DNA from: Acephala macrosclerotiorum
Lineage: Eukaryota; Ascomycota; Leotiomycetes; Helotiales; Mollisiaceae
Assembly (NCBI GenBank): GCA_014904845.1
Contig: MU119230.1
Coordinates: 1-64,000 of the forward strand
Reading direction: 5' to 3'
Length of the DNA: 64,000 nucleotides
In this document: positions 1 through 11,302 of the stretch, piece by piece
How the letters are laid out: each line of letters begins with the position of its first letter
Numbering within the stretch: position 1 is the stretch's first letter
The notes under the pieces: generated by a model
Databases searched by the model: none
Told to the model about the DNA's origin: nothing
Seen by the model: only the letters and a program-made list of their open reading frames with translations
Translations under genes and position numbers: made by a program

Positions 1-330
1 AATACAACTATAGTTAGTATTGAATATAGACATTCTCTCTACTATATAGAGTAAATCCCCTATAGAAAGTTTGTTCTAAAACTGTCATTTAAAAAAGTTA
101 TTTTAATATATAACTTTTACTAATAAAATTTTAGTGCACAATCAAATTTTATAAATTACTTAATTTACAAGACTATAATCAGGAATTTTAAAGAGTACGA
201 TCTAAAGAGTATGTGTACACATAGCTTTATTGTTAATCTTATATGAAACTACTCATTAGTCAATTTATTATAATTTTATAAAGTAGGTAGTTTTTGGTGT
301 GTTTTCGTCTAATTTTTAGGGGTGCGCACG
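1..330. repeat. AT-rich tract, probable repeat-induced-mutation relic
   Basis: This tract is strongly AT-rich, with long A/T runs and no credible coding frame, and it switches sharply to ordinary composition near position 320. The same texture fills the inverted-repeat elements at 7.6-7.9, 22.1-22.6, 43.5-43.8 and 61.0-61.4 kb. It is therefore probably the right part of a degraded element cut by the window edge. No terminal inverted repeat can be tested because the left end is missing. Confidence 0.5.
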
Positions 331-1769
331 GAATTCTGACATCCCCTGTTGAGAGGGAGAGAAAAGCAGCGATTGATCACGTGAACGTGCTTGGCACGCA
401 AGATGAGGATGGACGTGAGATAATAGGCTGTGTTACCGCAATTGCTTGATATTTCTGCTCCATGGCGAATTTATTATCAAAGGGTGGGGACAAGTGATAG
501 AGACTGGCTGCGCGTATCGCATCAAAGACAAAGCTTGGCTTGGGCTATGTGGGACGACGACCATAGTAGTTATGGAGGAAGGGGAACAGAGGCCAGTGCC
601 TGAGATGCACGCAAGAATCGCGAAAACTAATACTGGCCGAGAGGGGTGGAAATAGAAAGGAGAGGAAAAGAGCTAAGAAATTGTTGGACGAAATGTTACA
701 GGCACTGGTAGCTTCGTCACGGCTTCACCGACCGTGGTAGGTCTTGCTAGGTATCGCCTTGGACTGCTCGTCTTCTCCCACATAGTTTTGTCATAAACTT
801 GCATAATACTCTCATCTATGTTTTGATGCCTTTGACCTCGACCTCGACCTCGACTTCACCTAAGCAACACTAGTCCCCACAGGATAAAGGAATCACGTCG
901 CCTAGAGCCTGAACAACTGGATATACTGTCGCCACTCTCCATATCCACCTTCACCCATGCTCTGCAATGTCGCAAATAGGGAAGTTGATATAACGCTACC
1001 GATGCTACTCTAAATTGTTCCCTAGTTGCATGAAGTATAGGCCAAGATTTCCTTTACATATTCTTCGACGAGTAGCATGCCAACATAGGGCCCAAAGTAT
1101 CTAGCTCTTGGTAACTAGTTTATGAGACTCAGTCGGAAATAGTAATGGTAGTAGCCGCATTCGTTGATGATGTCTCTACAATTACTTGGGCCGTCGTCAT
1201 CCCAGTATCTTGACTCCAGAGACAACTTCCCTTTTCTAAATATCCTTTATACGCAACGAGGTTTCAGGACTCGATGATAAACCGTGATCCTCAAACTACA
1301 ACGTCAGCGAGCAACAGCAGATCTTCAATTACCTTAGCATGCCAGTCACTGTCCTGGTGGGAAAGAAAAAGCACTGCATAATGATTTTGGGCCATGAGAG
1401 TGGGAGCTGTTGATGTTGGAGAATGTTGATTAGGGTGCCGAATGTCTGATTTTGAGGAGTTATTGTTTCTACCATCCCAAGTTTTAATTCTCGTCGAGTT
1501 TCGATACGTCGCAGGCTTGCTAGAGCTGGACGTGCCTTTAGTCCCGTGGGATCCAGCATCACTTAACTACAGATGGCTGATGTGGCATTCTTCCGACCAG
1601 AATATATGCTAGAAACATTATTTGAGGTTTAAAGCTACTCATAACCCAATTTGATGTTCCTGACGTCTGGTTTCGCCGAGTTTCGGACACGTCGACTTCC
1701 CACTCGAGATACCTGGTGCTCGACTATGGAACTTGTATCTGCCACCTCTCTCCGACCAACCTCCATCCT
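331..1769. other. Intergenic, no supported gene
   Basis: Only short ORFs without family resemblance occur here. A small hexamer repeat (about four units of GACCTC with slight variation) lies near 833-858. Nothing else was recognised. Confidence 0.5.
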
Positions 1770-4032
1770 TCAACTCAATGACAACAGTCCGGCCAATGCT
1801 CCATCTTCGATAACATCAATCAATCGAAACACTACGTTTAATTCTCCCAATATCTCAGACAGAAATCTCCTATACACCGCGTTTTTCATCAATCCTCCTG
1901 CCAAGACAAGAACAGATTCGGAAGGAACGACGCTCTCGGGTCGCACCAGTCTCAACATCATCGAGACAAGACTGTGTACCGCCCTGTGTACGATACCACA
2001 TGCGTCCATGTCATATGAAGAGGCATCCACTATTGTCGGTGCCAAACTCGCCATCCGCAACTTCAGATTCGACCTCTCAGGCGACTCAGCTGTCAACACA
2101 TGACTGAGGACATCGAACGATACGTCGCTTCCTTCTGGGACTTGAAGCTTCCCCATGATTTGGATAGAGAGTGGTCTCAACGCATCTTTAAGTACACCCT
2201 TCTGATTCTCAGTACCGATCATCGCTGACTCAGGCTCTGACAGGGTATGCTGAATTGCTATCTTTCCAATGTCGAATCCACTTCCGCCGTCACCGAGGAC
2301 AGATCCGTGCCCTCCTGCCCTGCCGGTCCGTATTGTGATACCAGATTTGATTCGATACGACATCGCGACACTTCCAGTGCCCGCGACAAGCACAATTCCT
2401 GTCTTGACACCTGGATGCTTCTCGATTGCCGAAGCAAAGTCGACGTCATTGGTGACTCGCAGATTTGGACTGACGGGGATGTTGAACAGATTACTCAATG
2501 CTTCTTCAACAACTTTGGGCATTTCGGGTCGATCGAATCCCACTATACCGGCACGGACTTTGATGAAGTTTACGCTTCGCTTGCAAGAACCCAAATTCTC
2601 ATCTCACTCCATCACAACTTCGGCAGGGTATAATTGCTCCAGAGCTCGCTAGGTTGCAAGAGTCACAGCCTTGACCATACGCTTGACGCCAATATCGGTG
2701 CTACATACTGTCAGCATTTGATGAAAATATTCATGTGGGCCGTCCTGACAGATCAGCTTACACATTGCAAGGTCCGGCTTCTCCCCTTCCGATGTTACCA
2801 GCTTCATCCGAGAGTGCTACAGCGCGCTTCGATCCTCCTCCATCTATGCATACAGCAAGTTTTCCTTCCGATGCGCTGTTCCTTGACTTTATTTTTCCAT
2901 TTGAGATTGTGTTTGAAGCAGTGGCGTTTATCGTCTGCAAGGCAGTTGAAAGTACACCTCCAGCTTGCTCCAAGATCTCTTCACAGTGCTGCCTTTCGCA
3001 CCCAGTCATGAGAGTCATCAACGCGAACTTCACACTCCCGCCACACTCTGCGATTCTGGCATCTAGCTCCTCATCTGAAAGTTCACTTGCAGTTAGTTCG
3101 AGACTTCGGACGATATTCCTTGAACGCTGTTTCAGCTTGATGTTCGTAGCCTTCAAGTCCACCATCTACACACATCAGTCACGACCCTATTTTTCTCACT
3201 GAGCAAGAGACTCACCATATTGCCAAAAGTCTTCCCAATTTTTACCACGATGCCTGTACTCAACATATTCAACACCATCTTGGTCCTTGTTCCAGCTTTA
3301 AGTCGTGTACTCCCAGTCACAACTTCCGGGCCTGTGATAACCTCAATTACATGATCCGCATTTCCTTCTGTCTTAATCTGGCTCTCGCTCACGCAAGCCA
3401 CTCCCACTGTCAGACATCCTTTCTCCTTGGTAAATTTCAGACAAGCGAGGACATAAGGTGTCCGCCCTGATGCAGCAATTCCTAAAATGTTGTCGAGTTC
3501 AGGGTCGACGGAGAGGGACTCGAGGTCTGAGAAGGCAAGGGAATGAGAGTCCTCAGCTCCTTCTTGCGCAGTACGGATGGCGGCATCACCCCCTGCAATA
3601 ATGCCTACAAATTGAGTACTTGGAGCTGAGAATGTGGGTGGGATTTCGGAGGCGTCGAGAATTCCGAGTCTGTTCGGTCGTTAGTATTTTCTTTTCTTCA
3701 CTTTCCAGAATGTGCACTCTCAATCTCCAAGCAGGATTTGAGAGTTTATAAAAGATTTCAGAATATCGTAGGGGAAGGTGGAGTCGGAAAATCACTTACC
3801 TACCACTGGTCCCTGCACCAACGTATATCAATCTTCCCCCTTTTCATATCCTTGGAGCAATTGCGTCGATCGTGGCGGCGATCTCAGGGATGCATTTTTG
3901 GACAGCTTGCGCAACAGTCGCATCTTCTTCGTTTATTACCTGACACATCTCCAAAGTGGACATTGTGTCAATGTGTGTCGTTCTGGGATTTCGTCCCTCT
4001 GTTTGAAGGGAGGAAAGGTCGATTGCCGCCAT
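1770..4032 (-). pseudogene. Broken MurNAc-6-phosphate etherase (MurQ-like SIS) + BadF/BcrA-type sugar kinase fusion
   Basis: The N-terminal part reads as a MurQ-type etherase: a start region with the TEGRNPRT motif, then GAGTSGRLGILDASE, AASGRTPYV, TGSTRLKAGT and MVLNMLSTG, then a MVDLKATN segment. The C-terminal part reads as a BadF/BadG/BcrA-family kinase: IDGGGSK phosphate loop, AGPCN, AGTGS, GDGGSGFDIG, and a second glycine-rich end (LAGGLMKN). In bacteria MurQ cleaves the lactyl ether of MurNAc-6-P, and BadF-family MurK phosphorylates MurNAc/GlcNAc, so the fusion would couple phosphorylation and ether cleavage. Likely introns are at about 3661-3803, 3166-3212 and 2700-2765. Three in-frame stops interrupt conserved sequence: TGA at 3844-3846, TAG near 2650 and TGA near 2604. 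All three are explained by C to T changes (CGA or CAG ancestors). Start was set at 4032, just before the conserved N-terminus. It is probably non-functional. Confidence 0.75.
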
Positions 4033-4464
4033 GTCGAGACGCTTCTTACTTTTCCTTCCACCTTGAGAACTCCAGCGAGGCTCAAATATGATCCGCAATC
4101 ACAAAACAGAAGAAATAATTCAAACTGTGAATGATCTCAATTGAGCTGCAGCTCACTTCCTGTTCCTGCGATACTCGTCCCGTGTTCGGCAGGGTTGACC
4201 GAAAAATAGCGCCAGCACCCCATTTTTGAGTTTTGGTGATTGCCATTGCCACCGTGGAATGGAATTTCCTGGCCTGGTGCCAAGAACATCCCATCTTTAG
4301 AGCTTAGCGTTACATCCATTCCGCGATGCTGAAACTTGGAAGTTATGGAAATAATAAATCATCTCCCCGTTCGGCTCTCGGATGCAGGAACACTGAGAGA
4401 AGAAGGTGGACGACTCGACCTCAGAACATCTAGCTACTCTGGCGCTCTTCTCTGCTACAACCGT
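4033..4464. other. Intergenic between two decayed genes
   Basis: Overlapping short ORFs on both strands show no recognisable domain. The N-terminal half of the transporter that follows was not found here, so this stretch probably marks a deletion junction or heavily eroded sequence. Confidence 0.35.
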
Positions 4465-5168
4465 ACTTCCCACTTCCCCCTTTTCTCCCTCTTCTTCTGC
4501 GCAAACGTCTTCTACTCGTATCAACAAAATAGCGTGAATGGGAAATCCTTCACCCTACGCACCAGGTCTCTAAACGGAGCCCTCTACTGGCTTGCCTAGA
4601 TCTTCGGCGGGTTGTTCATAGGTCTCATTCTCGATCTTCCTCGCGTCTCTCGTCCCAACCGCGCCAGGATTGGATGGGCTATTCTCTTCATAACAGGGAT
4701 GACGATATGGGGAGGGGGATGTGCTTTCCAGATCTGGGAGGGTAAGAGGTTGAAGAAGGGGTTGAAGCAAGACATCGATTTCAACAACCCAAAATTATTC
4801 GTGGGACTGGTGTTTCTGTACATCTTTTATGGATGTATGATGCGCTTTGGCAGGGGTTTTGTTATTAGATTATTGGGGCGCAGAGTAATAGGGCGGCGAC
4901 TGCTGCTGTGTTGGTGGGTGCGTATAAGACTTTTCAGGCCACGGGGGCTGCGATGGCTTGGAGAATTAATGCGCTGAATAAACCGGCTTTGACGCAATTG
5001 GAGATGAATTGGGGGTTGAGTATGAGGGCGCTGGTTATTGCGTTGCCGATGGTTTGGACGGTTAGTGAGACGAATGTGCATGGGATTGAGGGGGTGGAAG
5101 GGGTGGAGGGGGAGAAGGTGGGTTTCGAGGAGGAGAAGGATGTTGGGGTGGGGGCTGGAAAGGTTTGA
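4465..5168 (+). pseudogene. C-terminal half of an UNC93/DUF895-like membrane transporter
   Basis: The fragment keeps family signatures in order: an FYSYQQN segment, NLRTRSLN-like RTRSLNGALYWLA, the RPNRARIGW loop, an FNNPKLFVGLVFLYIFYG helix, the GAYKTFQATGAA segment and a C-terminal MVWTVSETN. Hydrophobic stretches match membrane helices. It is broken three ways: TAG at 4597-4599 where family members have Gln, a one-base loss after the YGCM motif (about 4841) that moves the remainder to another frame, and TAG where a conserved Trp is expected shortly after. No N-terminal half was found upstream, so it is truncated as well. The family is MFS-like and its substrates in fungi are poorly known. 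It lies head-to-head with the MurQ-kinase relic, which hints at, but does not prove, a former shared pathway. Confidence 0.7.
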
Positions 5169-5557
5169 TCTAGAAAGTTGTAAGCAGTGAATTCGAAGTC
5201 GCAATCCACCAAAATCCAAAGATAACACTTGGTTTTGCTCTACTAAAGCTTGAAGCCGCTTGTCGGACGCGCTTGCATCGTCGCCACCTCCATTGACCTC
5301 AACCTACATTTTCAGCTTCTCTCCACCTCGCTCTACCTCCTCAATCCCTAGCTTCGAATGGAACATTAAGGAACTTTGTTGCATATCGCTTCTTCTTCCG
5401 CCCCGCGCTGCCGCTGCAATGCTCAACTTCGGATGAAACATTAACCAAAATTTGTTGCACGTCGTAGGCATACCCGTGGCTCCAATACGGCAAAACAAGA
5501 CGGCGGACCTCTCGGCGGCGGTCGACGAGTCTCGGTGTTGATTCCCTTCATGAACTA
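5169..5557. other. Short intergenic region
   Basis: No supported gene. Pyrimidine-rich stretches and two similar GAA-containing segments around 5355 and 5420 suggest a small degenerate direct repeat. Confidence 0.3.
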
Positions 5558-7497
5558 TCATGGTACACCATAAAACACACCTCTCCCATTCGTTCCAACA
5601 AAAACCAAGCCCTCCTTCTCCCAACTCGCAGCTAAACAATTCGTACTCGCACTTCCAAATCCATGCCCCGAATCACTGATGATACTCCATGTCTTTCCCA
5701 CATCGCTAGTGACCCTCAATGGAGCTACGCCTTCGATGGTGTTGAATGAATACACATTCGTTCCATTCTCTGCTCCATTCCCAACGGCAATTGCGTTTGC
5801 ACCTGTGACGCTGGGACTTTGGGTGAATGAGTTCCCAAAGCCAGTCGAGTGGTAGATCCCTAGATCTCTGCTGAGCCATACTTCTCCTGCGATGGCGGGG
5901 TGGGCAGCCATTTTGACGCCTCCGTAGGACGTGACGCTCGCTGTTCGCGAGAAAGTATTGCCTCCATCTTTCGAAACAAGCACTCCAGTAGTATCGCCAG
6001 CATAGAAATATGCTGGATTGACTCTATCAGCTACCACAGCCGCACCACTCGGCAAACTCGAGATCGTTACCGTTCCATTTGAAGTAACCCTTAAACTCCC
6101 TGCTAAACTCGCCCAAACAATCGCCGAAGCATCAGCCGCATACGCAATCGCTCCCCCCGAAGCCGTGGAAGCTACACTAGTAACCAACGTCCAATTCTTC
6201 CCCGCATCCGTGGAGGTCACTAGCTGAGAATTCCCAATCCTCAGCACGTTCTTGGGGCTGAGACCAGCGTAATCAAGAGCAGTAGTCGTACTCCAAAACG
6301 GATCCACAAAGCTATTTTCCGGTGCTTTGTCAAGATCATAATGCACAAATCCACCATCATCTCCCACGGCTGAAATGAATGGGATGGAGATTCCAGGAGG
6401 GGAAATGAGATCCTAGACAGATTCTTCTTCGATGCCGTCAGCGAGGGAGGAGATGTGAATGTTTGGCCAAGAAGCAAGGTTGTGGGAGCCGTAGATGGTT
6501 ACTCCTGTGCCGTAGAGGAAGTGTTGCGAATCGAAGGGGTCTATTTCGGGGGTTTCGAGCATCCAGCCGAGGATTTTGGTGTCGGTTGGTTGGCGTTGGT
6601 TGTTGATCCAGGGAGCGAGGTTGGTGCCTTGGGTGTAGTATTTTGTTTGGGTGCCGTTTACATAATCCCAGATCGTTGTCCAGGAATCGCCGGAGTCGGT
6701 ACTTCTGAAGATCTGGACGTCGGGGGACCAGAGGTTCATTGCTGCTACCATTAAGGTTCCTGGTTTCTGAGTATCTAATGCTAGGCCCCCGTAGCCGATT
6801 GTGACGCTGTTCTTTGCTGCCCATGCTGGTGTGATGTTCATGAATGTGCCGTTTGAAGAGACTCGGTAGACATAACCGAATCCAGCACTGTAGGGACCAG
6901 ACTCGCTGTTGTAAGAGATATAAAGTGCTTTTTTCTGCCTTTGAGAACTTCATCTTGTGAGGAAAGACACCTGTTGGTTGTCCCATCATCGCTGTCCATG
7001 TCTCGCCCGCATCATTCGAGACCCAAGTCGAAGAATTCCTATCCGCGGTTCTAACATATATTCTGGATGTAGAGCCGTTCTTCAGTGGAGATGTAGGATC
7101 GAAAGCAATCGCCGCCAACCCATCGATATCATTGTTGTACCCGCTTGTATCCGTTGAATCCGCAACATATGTCCCCACCGCCGTAAAGCTGGTGACTTTC
7201 TGAAACGACACTCCCTGGTCAACACTCTTCCAAAGTCCATTCCCGCTTCGAGCTCCGAAGTAGATTATTTTGTTGTTGTTCGGGTCAATGGACAACCGTT
7301 CGCCCATTCCGCGACCAGGCATATTCCCACCGGCTTTGAAAGGAAGAGGTGCTCGCGCCCATGTCTTGCCATAATCTTCACTTCGTAGAACGGAGGCGTT
7401 GTTTGAATCCCAGCTGTTTGCGTACATGCCGACTGTGATGTAGACTCGGCGAGGATCGATCGGGTCAGTTGCTAGGGCATCTACTCTCCAGTCATGC

Positions 7498-7997
7498 CTG
7501 CTATCATCAGCTCAATGTTCGAAGTGAGGAGGGAGAACGTAAGAGCTGGGGCCACCAAACACGGCCCACCCCACTATTTTACACCAAAACACTCCTTTTG
7601 CGTTTATTTATATCTCTACAACGCGTTAATTTAAGTTAATAAAACCTTCTTATATTCTTAATCTTTACTAAATACATCTTTTGTACTATTCAGAAATTAA
7701 ATTAAATGTAAAATGCAAAAGTTGTATGTAGTTAATTATGAAAGAGGAGTAAAATCGCTTAATTTACATATAAATTTATGAAAATTTTAATATTTCCCAC
7801 TTTACTTATATATAAAACTTGCAATTTAAGATATTAATTTTAGAATTTTTAATATAATTAAATTTAAATAAATCTTAATCCAATTCTTCAATTTTATAAA
7901 ATTTTATTAAGAATATGGCGAGTTATTAAGTTATAAAAAGTGTAACTTTTGGTGTAAAATGGGGGGGTGGGCCGTGTTTGGTGGCCCCAGCTCTTAC
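7498..7997 (-). other. GH74 intron 2, expanded from about 45 to 500 nt by a MITE
   Basis: The 3' splice site (ATAGCAG) lies at 7498-7504 on the minus strand and the 5' site begins at 7997. Removing the element and one TA copy leaves a 45-nt intron starting GTACGT. With the element present, the same GTA is followed by the element terminus, giving GTAAGA, a better match to the fungal consensus. Exon phase (TG|G, Trp) is preserved. Confidence 0.75.
7542..7994. mobile_element. 453-bp TA-flanked MITE (Tc1/mariner-like)
   Basis: The ends are inverted repeats of about 49 nt, starting AGAGCTGGGGCCACCAAACA and rejoining after a short C-run length difference. The element is flanked by TA on both sides (7540-7541 and 7995-7996), the target duplication typical of Tc1/mariner-type elements. 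The interior is very AT-rich with no ORF, as expected for a non-autonomous, RIP-affected copy. The insertion is in an intron of the GH74 relic. Confidence 0.85.
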
Positions 7998-8266
7998 CAA
8001 GTCGTGTCATTAGCATAGTCCTGAAGCGGAGTCCACGAATCGTCCGCATTGAGTCGGTATAGTCCTCCAATGTCCGTCCTGGCATATGCGAGTCCTTCCT
8101 CGGTTGGATTGAATACAATTCCAGGTGTGAATCCACCTCACCACCAATTTTCACATTGTTCCCTGCTTCAATTAGCTCCGCAGCCACCCAATGTCTGTAA
8201 ATGCTCACAGGTATAACCAGATACAGCGGAGAGAAGAAAACTACCAAGCAAAACGAGAGAATGCAT

Positions 8267-9340
8267 GATAAATATGTACATGGAAGTGAAGCATGATGGA
8301 AGAAACTTCTCCTGAGGAGAACACGATCCTTTACATACCTATGAGAACTTTCCCCTGTAGCAGATACGGACCAGGAATTCGGAACAGCAGCGCCGAGTGA
8401 CCGAAATTGAAGCCTAAACCTCCTTGAGCCTATACTTCCTCCCCCACAATGCTCATCAAGATCGCGAATGATGGGACGAAACGGCACTCAGGTACCATGC
8501 GTAAAACGCGGAGTGAAGAAACAATCTGTGATCCCGAATCAATCGGGTTTTGCCTAAACAGCAACATGCCATCGTCTGCCGTTGTGTCTGAGTTGCGATT
8601 GGCGGAAGAAAATGTAAAGGAGGAGGAGAATTTAGGAAAGATAAAATGCTCGTAATATGGAAAAACAAAACGCCGCCCTGGGCACGTTTGAAGAAGAGAG
8701 GCATCGTACTGTGGGGTTGTGGCTGGAGCGAGATGAGATTGCGACCCCGCAAAGTGGCTGAGATGAGCGATCGCTGTTTGTATGGCGACAAGAAATGCAA
8801 TATTTGAACGCAATAGCGGTGTGCAGACATGTATAAAGTGACGGCGGCAAAAACGATCACGATGTCCAAGAGCAAATGAGACAGAAAACACCACTCTCTG
8901 ATTCGAAGCCCTCTCTTCGGACAAAAAGGCTCTGACGTGGGATACTGCCCCACTCCACGCCTCATGCTCCCTTCAACTGGAAGCTTATGATCCCCAGTGT
9001 GTGGCACAGTCCAACCTCAAACGCAAGCAAGCGCAGGTGCATGATACTTAAGGTTCTTTCTCAACCAAAGAATAATATTCCGAAAATAAGGGTTGGTTAC
9101 CAAAAAAGGAAAGAAATTTATTGGTTGGCAGCACAGCAACACACACATGGCAACGGAGACTTTAGCCTACAGCTTCATTTACCAAGATATTTTTTCAGTG
9201 GTTGACTTTGCGATGTGCAACAAAAAGTCATCTTTCGCACGTATGATATCCACGTGAGATTATAAGATGCCATCTTTGTGGCTGGTCCGATGGTCCTATA
9301 TCCGGTGCCTTGACCTCGGTATGTGGATAAGGAGGGGGAC
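8267..9340. other. Intergenic, no supported gene
   Basis: Several overlapping ORFs exist on the minus strand but none shows a domain, signal peptide or frame continuity. The stretch includes the upstream region of the GH74 relic and the downstream region of the dioxygenase gene. Confidence 0.4.
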
Positions 9341-10514
9341 TCAGAGCTTGGAGTCTACCGAACGACGGAACGTGAAATCGTCGTTCAGTTTCACGAAGTT
9401 GGCATCATCGGGGAGGAGGTCTGCTCTAACTTCTACAGGTTGACCGCCATGTTTCATGAAGAAGTTCCCTTGAGAGAGGGGTAGCTTGACGCGAAGAGTA
9501 TGGTTGGGATACCACTGAGCCTGTATCCCTGATCAGTACAAATTGATGGCAAAAGTTGAAGATTCCCAAACATACCTGGTACCCGAGAGCGAGCATGATC
9601 CTGTAATTCTCAGATTCGTTGGGCATCCCGGCATGCCAGGTACGTAAGTCTCTCAGCATGATATCCCCAGGCTCACAGGAGGGTTGAATAGGAGGTCGAA
9701 TCTTGCGTCTCGCTTCTACAACATCGTCAAGGACATCACAGATAGGATCTCCCACAACAAGCCTCGCATTCGCCAACTTCAAATCCGGAGTAGCAATCTT
9801 TTGTTGTGTTCCAGCGGTATGAGCGTGGGAACCTAGCCAGAACTCCGTCGAACCACTCGTTGGATTGAAGGAACAGAGAGGGACGTTGGCAATAACGAAG
9901 AATGGGCACTTGAAAGGGTCAGCTGCTGCTTTGGGACGGAGATTTGGGTGGCTGTACCTGTGGATGCCAGAAGGTGATGTCTTTATGGACTGGTTGTCTA
10001 AGTCCATTGGTACGAGGTAGAGCGTTGTTGCCAGTGAGAAAGTTCCATATGGGCTTGGAGCCTAGATACCTTGGAAAGTTGTGAGAAATGGAGGGACTTT
10101 CAGCTCGCGGCAGAGGTCGATGGACTCACGCATTCATGAGTTGAATGACGAAGGGGTTGAAAAAGACATCATCGTATAGAAGATCTGGTTCCTTCAGAGG
10201 AGGAGCTTGGAGGATGTTCGCTTGAAGTATTAGTTTGGATACGCCAAGATGAGGGTCAGCTTACAGTTCACGCCTTGGTTGAAAGGCTTGAGGTTATTCT
10301 TCATAATATGGTCTGCATCCTTCGCCATATATTCATTCAACTTCTCAATATGATTAACATCAACCACGGACTTGAGAACCACAAAGCCATCCTGATGAAG
10401 TGCTTCAAGTGCGGCTTCAATGTTTCGACTGTCATAGGCACTTGCTTTGAGCTCTTCAGGAGTGGGGGTGATTTGTCGAGGAGCGTCCTCGTTCTGAGGA
10501 GCGGTCGAGGCCAT
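9341..10514 (-). CDS. Phytanoyl-CoA dioxygenase (PhyH) family 2-oxoglutarate/Fe(II) oxygenase
   Basis: Five exons (10265-10514, 10130-10220, 9958-10069, 9576-9908, 9341-9520) join in phase to a 321-residue protein. The jelly-roll 2OG/Fe(II) signature is complete: HKD supplies the first His and the Asp (residues about 134-136), WHAG supplies the distal His (about 240) and the Arg of YRIML should bind 2-oxoglutarate. An N-terminal DGFVVLKSVVD segment and the FWLGSHAH turn are typical of fungal PhyH proteins. No signal peptide is present, so it is probably cytosolic. Members hydroxylate varied small molecules, often in secondary metabolism, and the substrate cannot be read from sequence. No biosynthetic cluster surrounds it. 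All introns are 44-60 nt and GT-AG. Start is the first ATG with a good frame, giving a usual family length. Confidence 0.88.
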
Positions 10515-11302
10515 TGTTGGGAATGATTCTGACTTTCTTGAGCATCAGAGTTTCGGTGAAGAGATGAAATATAGTTCTCATGATACTTTCGTCTGACTTG
10601 GAAGACCTCTCCTTTTGGCACGTTGAAGTCAACACGCAGGAGGACGGCGAATCCAATCGGGCTAGCAGATCGTTTCGCCCAGCCTTCAACCTTAGGTCAG
10701 CAACATCGACTTTCTTCCGACCTCAACTTCTCTTCCTTCTTCTCTCCTTCCATGCACCAACCGGCGAAGGACAATCGCCATGCTCTCCCCACCTTTGAGG
10801 GTTCACATCGTCGTTTCTGTCACGTCGAGGTTGCGATAAGATCCTTGACACCTTCTCGGCCCTGGTCGGCAGAGCGATAGAGCCCTTGCCACCAGCGCCG
10901 CAGGCATCTGCTGGTTTAGGAAGCTGCGCACGAGTTTGACTTTTTACTCCGACTCTACTGGTCCATGATGCTTGCGTCTCCGCCAATACACCTCCCGACT
11001 AACCTTATTGTGCCTAGAAACTAACGGTAAGCCCGAAAGCTTCGCAATCGCGACGGCGCCGTTATCTCCAAGTCTATCTGAGTGGATACTAAGGGCAAGC
11101 TCCTGATTAATGAGTCGCACATGGGCTGCCTATTACATATTGTCAGACTGCCATCTGAACATTCTTCCCTTTCCGCTACGCGTTGTTGTTTTTATATATC
11201 GTATTGTTGAAGTCTTTTTTTCTAGTGTTTTTGGGATCAGAATGAGGTCTCAGTGAGCATCTTACCCCGCAAAATCAACAGCGTCAACTAGTTGCCGTAG
11301 TC
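10515..11302. other. Promoter-containing intergenic region
   Basis: This separates two divergently transcribed genes, the dioxygenase (minus) and the permease (plus). No further gene was recognised. CT-rich blocks near 10720-10760 and a T-run at 11213-11221 upstream of the permease resemble fungal promoter pyrimidine tracts. Confidence 0.4.

Larger units (their letters stand above)
5558..8266 (-). pseudogene. Broken GH74 xyloglucanase, signal peptide to C-terminus, with MITE in intron 2
   Basis: All parts of a secreted GH74 enzyme are present. Exon 1 starts at 8266 and encodes a short hydrophobic signal peptide (MHSLVLLGSFLL...). Intron 1 is 8163-8208, then YTWNNVKIGG, FNPTEEGLAYARTDIGG, VDALATDP, GGNMPGRGMGERL, GARSGNGLWKS, GYNNDIDGLA and a C-terminal GTNGRGVFYG end; no CBM1 follows. 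GH74 enzymes are seven-bladed beta-propeller endo-xyloglucanases acting on plant cell wall. Four events spoil or alter it: a one-base deletion near 8141 in the GGGGF turn, a two-base loss (or one-base gain) near 6925, a TAG stop at 6413-6415 where the family has Gln, and a 453-bp element inserted in intron 2. The frame recovers after each lesion, so decay is recent. Sequence error cannot explain the insertion or readily the stop. Confidence 0.85.

Noticed and set aside
1651..2652. Plus-strand ORFs over the kinase relic
   Set aside because: They overlap the MurQ-kinase gene in antisense and show no domain; the minus-strand reading has clear family motifs.
8430..9007. Several overlapping minus-strand ORFs of 160-180 codons
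   Set aside because: No ATG-to-stop frame with domain, signal peptide or codon regularity; three frames are equally open, which argues against coding.
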